Of a DNA stretch of 64,000 nucleotides, positions 25,678 to 35,860 are shown one piece after another. The translations under genes and the position numbers were made by a program. Positions within the stretch are counted from its first letter, which is position 1. Each line of letters begins with the position of its first letter. Source of the stretch: Noviherbaspirillum cavernae (GTDB lineage: Bacteria > Pseudomonadota > Gammaproteobacteria > Burkholderiales > Burkholderiaceae_D); contig NZ_QYUN01000002.1 of NCBI RefSeq assembly GCF_003590875.1, positions 1,364,001-1,428,000 of the forward strand, given 5' to 3'. The notes beneath the pieces are model-generated. The model was not told the DNA's origin. It saw only the letters and a program-made list of their open reading frames with translations, and searched no databases.

Positions 25678-26994
25678 ATGCGACTCATTCTTCGGTACTT
25701 GCTGGCCTTCCTCGCCTTGTTATGCATCAGCACGGCAGGGATAGCGCAGGCCAAGCTCGACAACGCACAGCTCGACCAGATTCTCGCGCCGGTCGCGCTG
25801 TATCCGGACGCGCTGCTGTCGCAGCTGTTGATGGCATCCACCTATCCCGAGGATGTCGCCGAAGCGGCCAAGTGGTCGGCTGCCAACCCGAACCTGAGTG
25901 GTGACGCTGCCACCAAGGCGGTGCAGGGTGAGGAATGGGATCCGAGTGTGCAATCGCTGGCGGCGTTTCCCTCCGTGCTCGACCTGATGGGGCGGCAGCC
26001 CGATTGGGTGAAATCCGTCGGCGATGCGTTTCTCGACCAGCCTGAGGACGTGATGGCTTCTGTGCAACGCCTGCGCGCCAAAGCGCAGGCAGCAGGTACG
26101 CTCAAGACCACCGAGCAGCAGAAAGTCGTCACCTCGACGCAGGGGACGACCACGGTCGTGCAGATCGAGCCCGCCAATCCCCAGGTAGTCTACGTGCCGA
26201 CGTACAACCCGACCGTGGTGTACGGCACCTGGGCCTATCCCGCGTACCCGCCGGTTTATTATCCGCCGCCGCCGGGCTCCGCTTTTGCTTCCGCCATGGT
26301 TGCCGGAATCGGCTTCGGACTCGGCGTGGCGGCCGTCAATTCCATGTGGGGCGGTTTCGATTGGGGCAGCAACGACGTGAACATCAACGTCAACCGCTAC
26401 AACAATGTCAACGTCAACCGGCAGCTCAATGCCAGCCGGAACAACGTGAGCTGGCAGCATGATCCCGCGCGCCGCGGCAACACGCCTTATCGCGGCGCAG
26501 CCAGCCAGCAGCGTTTCGACTCCAACCGGCAGGCCGCTCTGGCCAATCGGCCTGCGAGGCCGACACCAACACGGACAGCGGATGCGGAGCGAGACGCGGC
26601 GCGGGCGCGTTCCGCACAATCCGTTCAGAGCCGGACCGGACAGACGATTCCCGGACATGCCGGCGCCGAGAAGCAAAAGGCAGATCGCGCTGCCGCAATC
26701 GACAAGTCACGCCAGGACAATCGCGACACCGCGTTGCGCGACGCAGGAAATGGCGAGCGCACGCGGCAGGAGATCAAGCAGGCCGAACAGCCGCGGGCTG
26801 CCGCGCCTGCACGGACAAGCACCCACCAGCAGCGCGCAACAAAACCGGCCGAAAAACCGGCAGCCGGTGCGGCCCCTGCACGCAGCGGCGGTGGCGCCCG
26901 TGCCGGAGGAGGCGGTGCCGGCGGCGCTCGCGGCGGTGGGCATGGTGGTGGCGGTGGACATGGTGGTGGCGGTGGACATGGCGGACGGAGATAA
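25678..26994 (+). CDS. DUF3300 domain exported protein
   Basis: A 438-residue protein with a signal peptide (CISTAGIAQA) and a DUF3300 domain over about residues 28-200 (QLDQILAPVALYPDALLSQL, YPEDVAEAAKW, QPEDVMASVQRLR, and QVVYVPTYNPTVVYG). The rest is Arg/Ala/Gln-rich low complexity and ends in a Gly-Gly-His repeat tail (GGHGGGGGH). The molecular role of DUF3300 is unknown. The ATG at 25678 follows GGGAGCACTCC. A DUF2950 gene starts 2 bp after its stop, the usual partner. Confidence 0.85.
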   Translation: MRLILRYLLAFLALLCISTAGIAQAKLDNAQLDQILAPVALYPDALLSQLLMASTYPEDVAEAAKWSAANPNLSGDAATKAVQGEEWDPSVQSLAAFPSVLDLMGRQPDWVKSVGDAFLDQPEDVMASVQRLRAKAQAAGTLKTTEQQKVVTSTQGTTTVVQIEPANPQVVYVPTYNPTVVYGTWAYPAYPPVYYPPPPGSAFASAMVAGIGFGLGVAAVNSMWGGFDWGSNDVNINVNRYNNVNVNRQLNASRNNVSWQHDPARRGNTPYRGAASQQRFDSNRQAALANRPARPTPTRTADAERDAARARSAQSVQSRTGQTIPGHAGAEKQKADRAAAIDKSRQDNRDTALRDAGNGERTRQEIKQAEQPRAAAPARTSTHQQRATKPAEKPAAGAAPARSGGGARAGGGGAGGARGGGHGGGGGHGGGGGHGGRR

Positions 26995-26996
26995 AC

Positions 26997-27839
26997 ATGA
27001 AACACACACCGATGTTGCTGATATGGCGTGGCGTGGCCGGATTGGCGATGGTTGTCGCGCTGAACATGGGAAGCGCCCATGCCCAGGCCGTGTTCGCCAC
27101 GCCGGAAGCGGCCGCCGACGCCATGGTGGATGCGATCGCGCGCAACGACGACGACGCTGTGAAGCGTGTACTGGGACCGGAATTCCGCCGCTTCGTGCCT
27201 GCCGGCAGCGTGGCGCGCGAGGATGTGTACAGCTTCCTCGGCGCGTGGGCAAAGCGGCATGCGATCGAAACAAGTTCGCCGTCATCGGCGAATCTCGTGG
27301 TCGGCGACAGCGGCTGGGTGTTTCCCGTTCCGCTCGTGAGAACCGGCAAGGGCTGGCAATTCGATACGCGCGCGGGAATTGCAGAAATGCAGCGCCGCCG
27401 CATCGGGCGTAATGAACTCGCGGCAATCGACACCTTGCGCATGCTCTGCGATGCGCAGGAGCGTTACCGGGCGACGGCAGGCAACGGCAAACCCGCCGCG
27501 CGTCTGGTCAGCCGGCCCGGTCGGCAGGATGGCCTGTACTGGCCCGTTGCGGACGAAGCCAATGCGAGCCCGCTCGGCGCCGATGCGCTCGTGATGCAAG
27601 CCGATGTGCCTGCCGACGCGGCATTTCACGGCTATCGCTTCGCCGTGGCGCCAGCCAAAGACGATGGCTGTGCCTTCGTGGCATGGCCGGCAGTTTATGG
27701 AACAAGCGGTGTGCGCAGTTTTGCCATCGGATCCGATCGCCAAGTCATGGAACGCGATTTCGGTCGACGCACCAACGCGACGGATTATGGCAAGCCGAGG
27801 ACCCGGGACGACGCTGGCTGGACACTCGTCTCTCGGTAA
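26997..27839 (+). CDS. DUF2950 domain exported protein
   Basis: A 280-residue protein with a signal peptide (GSAHAQA, cut near residue 30) and a DUF2950 domain. Clear family features are FATPEAAADAMVDAIARNDD near residue 33, GWQFDTRAGIAEMQRRRIGRNELAAI near residue 120 and DGLYWPV near residue 178. DUF2950 genes regularly follow DUF3300 genes and the two probably act together in the envelope; no activity is known. Translation is likely coupled (2-bp gap). Confidence 0.85.
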   Translation: MKHTPMLLIWRGVAGLAMVVALNMGSAHAQAVFATPEAAADAMVDAIARNDDDAVKRVLGPEFRRFVPAGSVAREDVYSFLGAWAKRHAIETSSPSSANLVVGDSGWVFPVPLVRTGKGWQFDTRAGIAEMQRRRIGRNELAAIDTLRMLCDAQERYRATAGNGKPAARLVSRPGRQDGLYWPVADEANASPLGADALVMQADVPADAAFHGYRFAVAPAKDDGCAFVAWPAVYGTSGVRSFAIGSDRQVMERDFGRRTNATDYGKPRTRDDAGWTLVSR

Positions 27840-27977
27840 GGCGGGCACCGTGTCGATCGGAACAGGAACGCAATGCGTTGGCCGCGGGCCCCGCGGAATG
27901 ACGGCCTGGCAGACGCGTTGCCATGGCCTTGCGAAGTCAACGCGGATCGCGACGTGCCGACTCCAGTCGAGGGAGCG

Positions 27978-29177
27978 ATGAACGGCGATAGCGGATCACA
28001 CCGGATACAGGCCGGAACTGCGACATTGGAGCCGTTTTCCCTGGTGCGCGGCGACCTGTTCTTCCGCTTGCAACGACGCCTAGGGTTGATCCCGGCCGAT
28101 GGCAGCGGCATCCTGCGCCGTGCGGTGCTCTACAGCATGCTGTGCTGGCTGCCCTTGGTCGTATGGGCATGGGTCGCCGGCAGAATGCTGCCTGGCGACA
28201 CGGCCGATCCATTGCTCGCGCACTACGACATCCATGTGCGCTGCCTGGTATCGGTGCCGCTGATGATTCTCGCGGAAGGCACGGCGCAGGCCATTGTTCC
28301 GACCGGCTTCTCGCAGTTTCTTCGCAGGGGGATCGTGGACGGCAACATGGAACCCGCGTTTCGCGACATTATTGCCAGTGGCATCCGGCTGCGTGATCGC
28401 GTCTACCCTTGGATCATGATCGCCGGGCTGGTCCTCGCCTGGACCACGGTGACTTTCATCCAGCCCGATCCCGATGAAATCTCATGGGCGAAGGAGGGTG
28501 CCGACGGGCGCAGTTTCGGTGCATGGTGGTTCCTGCTGGTGGTGCGGCCGGTGTTTTCGATATTGCTGCTGGTATGGTTCTGGCGCCTGATCCTGCTGGG
28601 GATCGTGCTGTTCCGCATCGCCCGGCTGCCGTTGCTCCTGGTGCCCAGCCACCCCGATCGACTGGGCGGACTGGGCTTTCTGTGCTGGTTTTCCCTGGTG
28701 TTCAGTCCGCTGGTGCTCGCGCTGTCTGCGGCCGTTGCCGCACATTGGGCGCATGCCGTGCTCCATCATGGCGTCCAGGTGTCGTCGCTGTATGTCGAAA
28801 TGGCGACGCTGGCCGTCGTGCTGGTGCTGCTCACCATCGTGCCGCTTTTCTCCTTCACCCCCTTGCTTTCGCGAACGCGCAGGCAGGCTTTGGCTGACTA
28901 CGGTGTGTTGCTGGCGCTGCATGGCCGCAAGGTGCGGCAACGCTGGATTCTCGGCGAGCGTGTCGAAGACGACGGCCTGCTGGGTGCTCCGGAACTGGGT
29001 CCGGTCGCCGACACCCAGACGCTCTATCAATCCGTGACCGCCATGCAAATCGTGCCGGCAAGCAAAGCGTCGCTCATCGCGGTCGCCGGGGCCGCAATCC
29101 TGCCCATGGCGATCGTGATCGCGATCCAGTGGCCGCTTCAAGAAATTCTGATCGGGCTCGTGAAGACATTGCTCTGA
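27978..29177 (+). CDS. Multi-spanning membrane protein of unknown function
   Basis: A 399-residue protein with about six transmembrane helices (near residues 45-65, 80-100, 135-155, 180-205, 225-250, 260-290 and one at the C-terminus near 370-390). Between the first pairs are soluble loops with conserved-looking basic residues. I cannot assign a family. The ATG at 27978 follows GAGGGAG; the longer frame from 27873 has no ribosome site. It follows DUF2950 after about 138 bp and precedes the first sulfatase operon. Confidence 0.6.
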   Translation: MNGDSGSHRIQAGTATLEPFSLVRGDLFFRLQRRLGLIPADGSGILRRAVLYSMLCWLPLVVWAWVAGRMLPGDTADPLLAHYDIHVRCLVSVPLMILAEGTAQAIVPTGFSQFLRRGIVDGNMEPAFRDIIASGIRLRDRVYPWIMIAGLVLAWTTVTFIQPDPDEISWAKEGADGRSFGAWWFLLVVRPVFSILLLVWFWRLILLGIVLFRIARLPLLLVPSHPDRLGGLGFLCWFSLVFSPLVLALSAAVAAHWAHAVLHHGVQVSSLYVEMATLAVVLVLLTIVPLFSFTPLLSRTRRQALADYGVLLALHGRKVRQRWILGERVEDDGLLGAPELGPVADTQTLYQSVTAMQIVPASKASLIAVAGAAILPMAIVIAIQWPLQEILIGLVKTLL

Positions 29178-29261
29178 AGGGCGAGGCAATCCTTCGTGCT
29201 GCCCGCGGGCGTTTTGATGACATGCCGGAAATCAATGCAGGAGTGCAAGCCGCCGATGCTG

Positions 29262-29306
29262 TTGGACCAAAGGCCAATTGAGACGGCACGCGGCATCACG
29301 GACACT
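29262..29306 (+). promoter_or_regulatory. Activator box F with -10-like GACACT
   Basis: TTGGACCAAAGGCCAA (29262-29277) followed by ATTGAGACGG; GACACT (29301-29306) is 34 bp from the centre. The sulfatase start at 29443 is 137 bp further. Other parts of the 265-bp gap show nothing. Confidence 0.5.
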
Positions 29307-29442
29307 GAAGTACCGAAATGGGCCTGGCACATTGCGCTCAAGCGGACGAGGGGATTCGCGCCGATGCGTACCGATGTGTACGCGGGTGGCAACGGTGCAC
29401 CCTGCAACACTCCCAAACATCCAACCACCTCAGGACTTCGTC

Positions 29443-31854
29443 ATGACCAAACCGACGGCATCCAAGCCAAATAATTCCAAATCCAATGCAGCCGGCAACA
29501 CTGCACCACACGAGGATTTTTCACGCAGCATCCTGCCGATTCCCGATCCCAGGCATGTCGGCCTGACGACCTACGACGCCAAGGATCCCGACACGAGCTA
29601 TCCGCCGATCAGGGCGCTGCGGCCGCCGAAGGATGCGCCGAACGTGCTGATCGTGATGCTCGACGATGTCGGTTTCGGTGCCTCGTCCGCGTTCGGCGGT
29701 CCATGCCACACGCCGACCGCAGAACGGCTCGCCGCCAGCGGACTGAAGTACAACCGCTTCCACACCACCGCGCTGTGCTCCCCGACGCGCCAGGCCTTGC
29801 TGACCGGCCGCAATCATCACTCCGTCGGCATGGGCGCGATCACCGAGATGGCAACCTCGGCACCCGGCAACAGCAGTGTCCGGCCGAAGGACAAGGCCAC
29901 GCTCGCGGAAATGCTGAAGCTGAACGGCTATTCCACCGCGCAGCTCGGCAAATGCCATGAAGTGCCGATCTGGGAAGTGTCGCCCATGGGCCCCTTCAAC
30001 CAATGGCCGACCGGCTCGGGGTTTGAATATTTCTACGGCTTCCTCGGCGGCGAAGCGAACCAGTATTACCCCGGCCTCTACGAAGGCACGACCGCCGTCG
30101 AGCCGCCGAAGACGCCGGAAGAGGGCTACACCCTGACCGAGGACCTCGCCAACCGCGCCATCACCTGGATTCGCCAGCAGAAGGCGCTGCTGCCGGACAA
30201 ACCCTTCTTCATGTACTTCGCGCCCGGCGCGACGCATGCGCCGCATCATGTACCGAAGGAATGGTCGGACAAATACAAGGGCAAGTTCGACGGCGGCTGG
30301 GACAAGCTGCGCGAGGAAATACTGGCGCGGCAGAAAAAGCTCGGCGTCATCCCGGAAGATGCTGTGCTGACGGCGCGCCACAAGGAGATTCCTGCGTGGG
30401 ACGAGATGCCGGAGAAGCTGAAGCCGGTGCTGGCGAAGCAGATGGAAATCTACGCCGGCTTTTTTGAGCAGGTCGATCACCACGTCGGACGGCTGGTCGA
30501 TACGCTCGAAGACCTGGAGATACTCGACGACACGCTGATCTATTTCATCATCGGCGACAACGGCGCTTCGGCCGAGGGAACGATCAACGGCTGCTTCAAC
30601 GAGATGGCGGTGTTGAATGCCATGCCGGGGATCGAGACGGTCGATTTCCTGTTTTCCAAGATCGATGATTTCGGCACGCCAGAAGCCTACAACCACTACG
30701 CGGTCGGCTGGGCGCATGCGCTGTGCACGCCGTATCAGTGGACCAAGCAGATCGCCTCGCATTGGGGCGGGACACGCAACGGCTTGATCGTGCACTGGCC
30801 GAAAGGCGTCAAGGGCAAGGGCGAAATCCGCAGCCAGTTCCACCACGTCATCGATGTCGCCAAGACGGTGCTCGAAGCGGCCGGCCTGCCCGAACCGACC
30901 ATCGTCAACAGCATCGCGCAGGCACCGCTCGAAGGCACGAGCATGCTGCCCACCTTCACCGAGCCAAAGGCGCCGGAGACGCATCTGGTGCAGTACTTCG
31001 AAATCATGGGCAACCGCGGCATCTACCACAACGGCTGGACCGCATGCACCCGGCACCGCACGCCATGGAAGGCCGACGAGCCGCCGCCTTTTGATGCGGA
31101 TGTCTGGGAACTGTATTCACCGGACGACTGGACGCAGGCGAACGACCTCTCGAAGAAAGATCCGAAGAAGCTCGCCGAGCTGCAGCGGCTGTGGCTGATC
31201 GAGGCGGTGAAGTACAACGTCGTGCCGCTCGACGATCGCGGCTTCGAACGCATCAATCCGGACATCGCCGGACGGCCGCAACTCATCAAGGGCAATAGCC
31301 AGATGCTGTTCCAGGGCATGCGCGTGGCCGAAGGCTGCGTGCTGACCCTGAAGAACAAGTCGCATTCCGTCACGGCGGAAATCGTTGTACCGGAAAAGGG
31401 CGCGACGGGCGTGCTCGTCACGCAGGGCGGCTCGATGGGCGGCTGGACCCTGTACGTCAAGGACGGCAAGCTGAAGTATTGCTACAACTTCTTCGGCATC
31501 GAGCATTACTTCACAGAAGCTGACAAGCCCATCCCGGCTGGCAAGCACCAGGTGCGCATGGAATTCAAGTACGACGGCGGCGGCCTCGCCAAGGGTGGCG
31601 ACATCACGCTCTACTACGACGGCAAGGCGGTCGGCAAGGGGCGTGTCGAGAAGTCCCAGCCGATGGGTTATTCCGCCGACGAAGCCTGCGATGTCGGCGG
31701 CGATACCGGCTCGCCCGCATCGCCCGACTACGGCCCGTCCGGCAACCTGTTCACCGGCGAGATCGCGTGGGTGCAGATCGACATCGGCGAGGACGATCAC
31801 GACCACCTGATCACGGCGGAGGACCGCTTGCGTATCGCGATGGCGCGGCAGTGA
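29443..31854 (+). CDS. Large cytoplasmic arylsulfatase (CSPTR), copy 1
   Basis: An 803-residue type I sulfatase. Metal ligands start in VMLDDVGFG near residue 70; the formylglycine site is CSPTR with Cys112; THAPHH near residue 265 and GDNGASAEG near residue 370 complete the active site. The last ~200 residues form an additional beta-rich domain, as in the large bacterial arylsulfatases. There is no signal peptide, so it is expected in the cytoplasm, where FGE (gene at 53220) must convert the cysteine. It likely hydrolyses a sulfate ester; the substrate is unknown. The start at 29443 is chosen at MTKPTAS; the frame upstream has no support. It is closely similar to the copy at 35978. Confidence 0.88.
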   Translation: MTKPTASKPNNSKSNAAGNTAPHEDFSRSILPIPDPRHVGLTTYDAKDPDTSYPPIRALRPPKDAPNVLIVMLDDVGFGASSAFGGPCHTPTAERLAASGLKYNRFHTTALCSPTRQALLTGRNHHSVGMGAITEMATSAPGNSSVRPKDKATLAEMLKLNGYSTAQLGKCHEVPIWEVSPMGPFNQWPTGSGFEYFYGFLGGEANQYYPGLYEGTTAVEPPKTPEEGYTLTEDLANRAITWIRQQKALLPDKPFFMYFAPGATHAPHHVPKEWSDKYKGKFDGGWDKLREEILARQKKLGVIPEDAVLTARHKEIPAWDEMPEKLKPVLAKQMEIYAGFFEQVDHHVGRLVDTLEDLEILDDTLIYFIIGDNGASAEGTINGCFNEMAVLNAMPGIETVDFLFSKIDDFGTPEAYNHYAVGWAHALCTPYQWTKQIASHWGGTRNGLIVHWPKGVKGKGEIRSQFHHVIDVAKTVLEAAGLPEPTIVNSIAQAPLEGTSMLPTFTEPKAPETHLVQYFEIMGNRGIYHNGWTACTRHRTPWKADEPPPFDADVWELYSPDDWTQANDLSKKDPKKLAELQRLWLIEAVKYNVVPLDDRGFERINPDIAGRPQLIKGNSQMLFQGMRVAEGCVLTLKNKSHSVTAEIVVPEKGATGVLVTQGGSMGGWTLYVKDGKLKYCYNFFGIEHYFTEADKPIPAGKHQVRMEFKYDGGGLAKGGDITLYYDGKAVGKGRVEKSQPMGYSADEACDVGGDTGSPASPDYGPSGNLFTGEIAWVQIDIGEDDHDHLITAEDRLRIAMARQ

Positions 31855-31876
31855 CTGACGGTAACTTCTGCAGCCT

Positions 31877-31973
31877 GGTAGGGTGGGCACACAGTGCCCA
31901 CGCGGATATAGCAGGCTGACTCAGAGTCATTGCGTTCGTCATGACCGCGTGGGCACGATGTGCCCACCCTACC
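31877..31973. repeat. 97-bp palindromic repeat element, copy 3 (long form)
   Basis: Terminal arms GGTAGGGTGGGCAC and GTGCCCACCCTACC flank a middle including ATATAGCAGGCTGACTCA. Each end forms its own GTGGGCA..TGCCCAC hairpin. It lies between the first sulfatase and DUF1254. Confidence 0.85.
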
Positions 31974-32041
31974 GGGCTACCAGACTACGAATGCATTGAA
32001 GCAATCGCTATCCGAAACCTCAATTGGAACGGAGATTTGAC

Positions 32042-33451
32042 ATGAATATGCAAACGCACACCGGCGGCGCGCAAGCCGCGAGCCCTTACCTGTTCCACGG
32101 TGGTTTCCCGACGCAGGAAACCGTGGAAACGGCCTATGACGACGCCGATCTGGATCGCGCCATCCAGGCCTACCGTTTCTTCTATCCGACGGTGTCCGGC
32201 GCCGCCATCCTCAAGGGCAATGCGGATATCGGCGTGTTGCCAAACAAGGTGTTCGGCATCCTCGACACCAAACCACGTCACGTCGGTTTCACGCTCAACT
32301 CCGACACGCCTTATGCGCCGATATTGCTGGACCTGAGCGTCGGTCCGTTCGTCATCGAGCTGCCGCCGGGGCCGCTGATCGTCGTGGCGATGGACGTCAA
32401 CCAGCGCTGGGTTGCCGACATGGGCGTGCCCGGCCCTGATGCCGGCAACGGCGGCAAGCACCTGCTGTTGCCGCCGGATTACGAAGGGGCTGTGCCGGAG
32501 GGCTATCACGTCTGGCACACGACGACCAATCGATTGATCGTGGGGGTGCGTTCGCTACCCGTCGGCGGCGACCTGCAGGCGGCTTTCGATCGCATCAAAA
32601 CCATCAAGGTGCATCCGCTCAATCCGACGGCCGGCTGGACCGATCCGCAGTGGCCCGACCTGACGCCGATGCCGCAGGACACCACTCCCTTGAAGTGGGA
32701 AGGCAGATTCCAGTATTGGGAAGTGCTGCACGACGTGATCGAACACGAGCCGGCCTTCGAGGGCTACCGCAGCTATTACGGCGAACTGGCGGCGCTGGGC
32801 ATCGCCAAGGGGAAGCCGTTCAATCCCGATGCCCGCATGCGCGGCATTCTGGAGCGGGCGGCGCAGATCGGCCATGCGCAGATGTGTGCGCAATCCTTCG
32901 CCAACCGCCGGCCCGACCGCGTCGTGTGGGCAGACCGCAAATGGGAATGGGTCGGGCTGCGACCGGAGAACGGCGACTTCGACGCCACGTCCTATGTCGA
33001 TGTCGATGCGCGTGAAGTGTGGTTCTACCAGGCCATCGGCGCATCGCCAGCGATGTTCCGCCGCTCGGCGGGTGCCGGCTCGCTCTACTGGCTGGGCTTG
33101 CGTGACGCCAGCGGTGCCTATCTCGATGGCGGCAACACCTACAGGCTGAGTGTGCCGCTGCCGGTTCCCGCCCAACTGTTCTGGTCGGTGACGGTCTACG
33201 ACGCCGAGACGCGCAGCCAGATCCAGACCGATCAGGACAAGGCCGCACTGCGCTCGATGTTCGAGCTGAAGGATGTATCCGGGTCCGCCGCCGAACTCTA
33301 CTTCGGTCCCGCCGCGCCGGCCGGCAAGGAAGGGCAGTGGATCAAGACCGTACCCGGCAAGGGATGGTTCGTGTATTTCCGCATCTACGGGCCGCAGCAG
33401 CCGGCATTCGACGGTAGCTGGAAGCCGGGAGACTTCGAGAAGGTCAAGTAA
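32042..33451 (+). CDS. DUF1254/DUF1214 domain protein
   Basis: A 469-residue protein with an N-terminal DUF1254 region (about residues 30-160; YDDADLDRAIQAYRFFYPTV and FGILDTKPRHVGFTLNSDTP) and a C-terminal DUF1214 region (about residues 330-460; YRLSVPLPVPAQLFWSVTVYD and GWFVYFRIYGP). No enzymatic activity is established for the family, and no signal peptide is visible. The start at 32042 follows ACGGAGATTTGAC. It lies between two sulfatases, an arrangement that suggests a role connected with the sulfatase substrate (inference only). Confidence 0.85.
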   Translation: MNMQTHTGGAQAASPYLFHGGFPTQETVETAYDDADLDRAIQAYRFFYPTVSGAAILKGNADIGVLPNKVFGILDTKPRHVGFTLNSDTPYAPILLDLSVGPFVIELPPGPLIVVAMDVNQRWVADMGVPGPDAGNGGKHLLLPPDYEGAVPEGYHVWHTTTNRLIVGVRSLPVGGDLQAAFDRIKTIKVHPLNPTAGWTDPQWPDLTPMPQDTTPLKWEGRFQYWEVLHDVIEHEPAFEGYRSYYGELAALGIAKGKPFNPDARMRGILERAAQIGHAQMCAQSFANRRPDRVVWADRKWEWVGLRPENGDFDATSYVDVDAREVWFYQAIGASPAMFRRSAGAGSLYWLGLRDASGAYLDGGNTYRLSVPLPVPAQLFWSVTVYDAETRSQIQTDQDKAALRSMFELKDVSGSAAELYFGPAAPAGKEGQWIKTVPGKGWFVYFRIYGPQQPAFDGSWKPGDFEKVK

Positions 33452-33499
33452 GGGCGCGCTCGTCCGCGTTTGATTTTCCAATTCTGCGAGGAGATAGCA

Positions 33500-35860
33500 A
33501 TGGCATCACAATCCGACAAATCCGAATCAACGAATCCGCAGTACGACAATGCTGGTACGCCAAACGTGCTGCCGCGTCCCGATTTCCGTTTTCCCGGAGA
33601 GATCGGACGCACTTATCTCGAATCGGACCCGGCGCAGTTTCCGCAACCGGTACAGGCTCCCAAAGGCGCGCCGAATATCCTGCTGATCCTGATCGATGAC
33701 TGCGGCTTCGGCCAGTACGGCACCTTTGGCGGCGGCATTCCGTCACCGACGATGGACAAGCTGGCCGCCGAGGGCCTGCGCTACAACCACTTCCATACGA
33801 CCGCGCTGTGCAGCCCGACGCGCGCGGCGCTGATCACGGGCCGCAATCATCATTCGACGGCATTCGCGGGCATCACGGAGGCGGCCACCGGCTATGACGG
33901 CTACACGTGCATTCTGCCCAGGAGCTGCGGCACGGCTGGCGAGGTACTGCGGCAGAACGGCTACATGACGGCGTGGATCGGCAAGAACCACAACACGCCG
34001 CCGTGGGAGACGAGCGCGGTGGGTCCGTTCGATCGCTGGGCCAACGGCCTCGGCTTCGACTATTTCTACGGCTTCAACGCCGGCGATATGAATCACTGGG
34101 ATCCGATCCTCTACGAAAACCGGGATCTGGTGTCGAGGTCCACTGACCCCAACTACCATCTCACTACCGATCTCGCCGACAAGGCGATCGCGTGGGCGCG
34201 GCAGGCGAAGAGCATCGCGCCTGACCGGCCTTATTTCCTGTATGTCGCCACCGGCGCCACCCATGCCCCGCACCAGACCCCGCAGGAATGGATAGACAAG
34301 TTCAAGGGCCAATTCGACGAAGGTTGGGACAAGTACCGCGAACAAACGCTGGAGCGCCAGAAGAAACTGGGCGTCGTGCCACCGGACACCAGGTTGACGG
34401 AGCGTTCCAGGGGCCTGCCGGCGTGGGATTCCCTGAACGCAGATCAAAAGCGCCTCTATGCCCGCATGATGGAAGTGTTCGCCGGTTACGGGGCGCAATG
34501 CGATTACGAACTCGGCCGCGTGGTGGATGCCTGCAAGCAGCTGCCCGATGCCGACAATACCCTCATCATCTACATCGCGGGCGATAACGGCGCGAGCGCC
34601 GAAGGCGGGCTGGAGGGTTCGCTGTGCGAAAACATGTTCTTCAACGGTTTCCTGGAAAAATGGGAAGACAACATCAAGGCCATCGATGAACTGGGCGGGC
34701 CGAAGCACTTCAATCACTTCCCGTCCGCGTGGGCGCATGCGATGAACACGCCGTTCCAGTGGACCAAGCAGGTCGCCAGCCATTTCGGCGGCACGCGCAA
34801 TCCGATGATCATCTCGTGGCCGGCGCGCATCAAGGACAAGGGCGGCGTGCGCACGCAGTTCCTGCACACCATCGACATCGTGCCGACGCTCTACGAGCTG
34901 TGCGGCATCACCGCACCGACCGAGTTGAACGGCGTGCAGCAGAAGCCGATCGAAGGCGTCAGTTTTTCCTCCACCTTCGACGAGGCGAAGGCCGACAGCA
35001 AGCGCAAGACGCAGTACTTCGAGCTGGGTTGCAACCGCGGCCTCTATCACGATGGCTGGATGGCCTCATCGCCTTCCTTCGTGCCGTGGGACACGAACCG
35101 CCAGGAGTGGGACCCGGACAAGGCAGTGTGGGAGCTGTACAAGATCGACGAGGATTTCTCGCAGGCGAACGACCTCGCTGCCAAGTACCCGGAGAAGCTG
35201 CGTCAGTTGCAGGATCTCTGGTGGGTCGAAGCCGCAAGGTACAGCGTGCTGCCGCTCGACTGGCGTGCCACGATCCGCTTGAACGCCGAAGCGATGGGAC
35301 GACCCAGCCTGATTGGGCACCGCACCGAGATGACCTACTACCCGGGCACGGTCGGACTGCCGGACGCGGCCTCGCCGCCGATGTGCAACAAGTCGTGGAC
35401 GATCACCGCCGAGATCGACGTTCCCGACAACAAGGCCGAAGGCATGATCGTCACGCATGGCGGCCTTGAGGGCGGCTACGGACTGTACCTGCGCGATGGC
35501 AAGCCGACTTTCGTCTACAACTTCCTCAGTGTCGAACGCTCCACCTTCGCCGCGAATGAACCTCTGCCCAAGGGCAAGACCACGCTGGTCGTCGATTTCA
35601 AGTACGACGGCGGCGGCATGGGCAAGGGCGGGCAGATCAGCGTGAGCGCCAACGGCAAGCAGATTGCCGAGGGCCGGCTGGCGCGCACGATCCCGATCCA
35701 GTTTTCTCTCGGAGAAGGGCTCGACGTCGGCATGGATGTCGGCTCGCCGGTGGACTTCAGCTATCAGTTGCCGTTCACGTTCACCGGGAAGATCGAGAAG
35801 GTGACGATCGCGCTAGGGAAGCTGGATGTTTCGCCGGCCAAGGCGGCGCAGCAAGGGTAG
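33500..35860 (+). CDS. Large cytoplasmic arylsulfatase (CSPTR), copy 2
   Basis: A 786-residue type I sulfatase with metal site LILIDDCGFGQYG near residue 65, formylglycine motif CSPTR (Cys104), THAPHQ near residue 255 and GDNGASAEGG near residue 366. The C-terminal beta-rich domain ends in PFTFTGKIEKVTIALGK. It is the most divergent of the three large sulfatases and closest to the remnant at 25195 in its N-terminal YLESDPAQFPQPVQAPKG-like lead-in. No signal peptide. AGGAGATAG precedes the ATG. It is 48 bp after DUF1254 and ends at a strong terminator. Confidence 0.88.
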   Translation: MASQSDKSESTNPQYDNAGTPNVLPRPDFRFPGEIGRTYLESDPAQFPQPVQAPKGAPNILLILIDDCGFGQYGTFGGGIPSPTMDKLAAEGLRYNHFHTTALCSPTRAALITGRNHHSTAFAGITEAATGYDGYTCILPRSCGTAGEVLRQNGYMTAWIGKNHNTPPWETSAVGPFDRWANGLGFDYFYGFNAGDMNHWDPILYENRDLVSRSTDPNYHLTTDLADKAIAWARQAKSIAPDRPYFLYVATGATHAPHQTPQEWIDKFKGQFDEGWDKYREQTLERQKKLGVVPPDTRLTERSRGLPAWDSLNADQKRLYARMMEVFAGYGAQCDYELGRVVDACKQLPDADNTLIIYIAGDNGASAEGGLEGSLCENMFFNGFLEKWEDNIKAIDELGGPKHFNHFPSAWAHAMNTPFQWTKQVASHFGGTRNPMIISWPARIKDKGGVRTQFLHTIDIVPTLYELCGITAPTELNGVQQKPIEGVSFSSTFDEAKADSKRKTQYFELGCNRGLYHDGWMASSPSFVPWDTNRQEWDPDKAVWELYKIDEDFSQANDLAAKYPEKLRQLQDLWWVEAARYSVLPLDWRATIRLNAEAMGRPSLIGHRTEMTYYPGTVGLPDAASPPMCNKSWTITAEIDVPDNKAEGMIVTHGGLEGGYGLYLRDGKPTFVYNFLSVERSTFAANEPLPKGKTTLVVDFKYDGGGMGKGGQISVSANGKQIAEGRLARTIPIQFSLGEGLDVGMDVGSPVDFSYQLPFTFTGKIEKVTIALGKLDVSPAKAAQQG

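Noticed and set aside
29521..31056. Long open frames on the minus strand opposite the sulfatases (also 33743-35050, 56121-57653, 58024-59352)
   Set aside because: They mirror the coding strand of strongly supported sulfatase genes, have Arg/His-rich composition and no domain or ribosome site. They are shadows caused by high GC.
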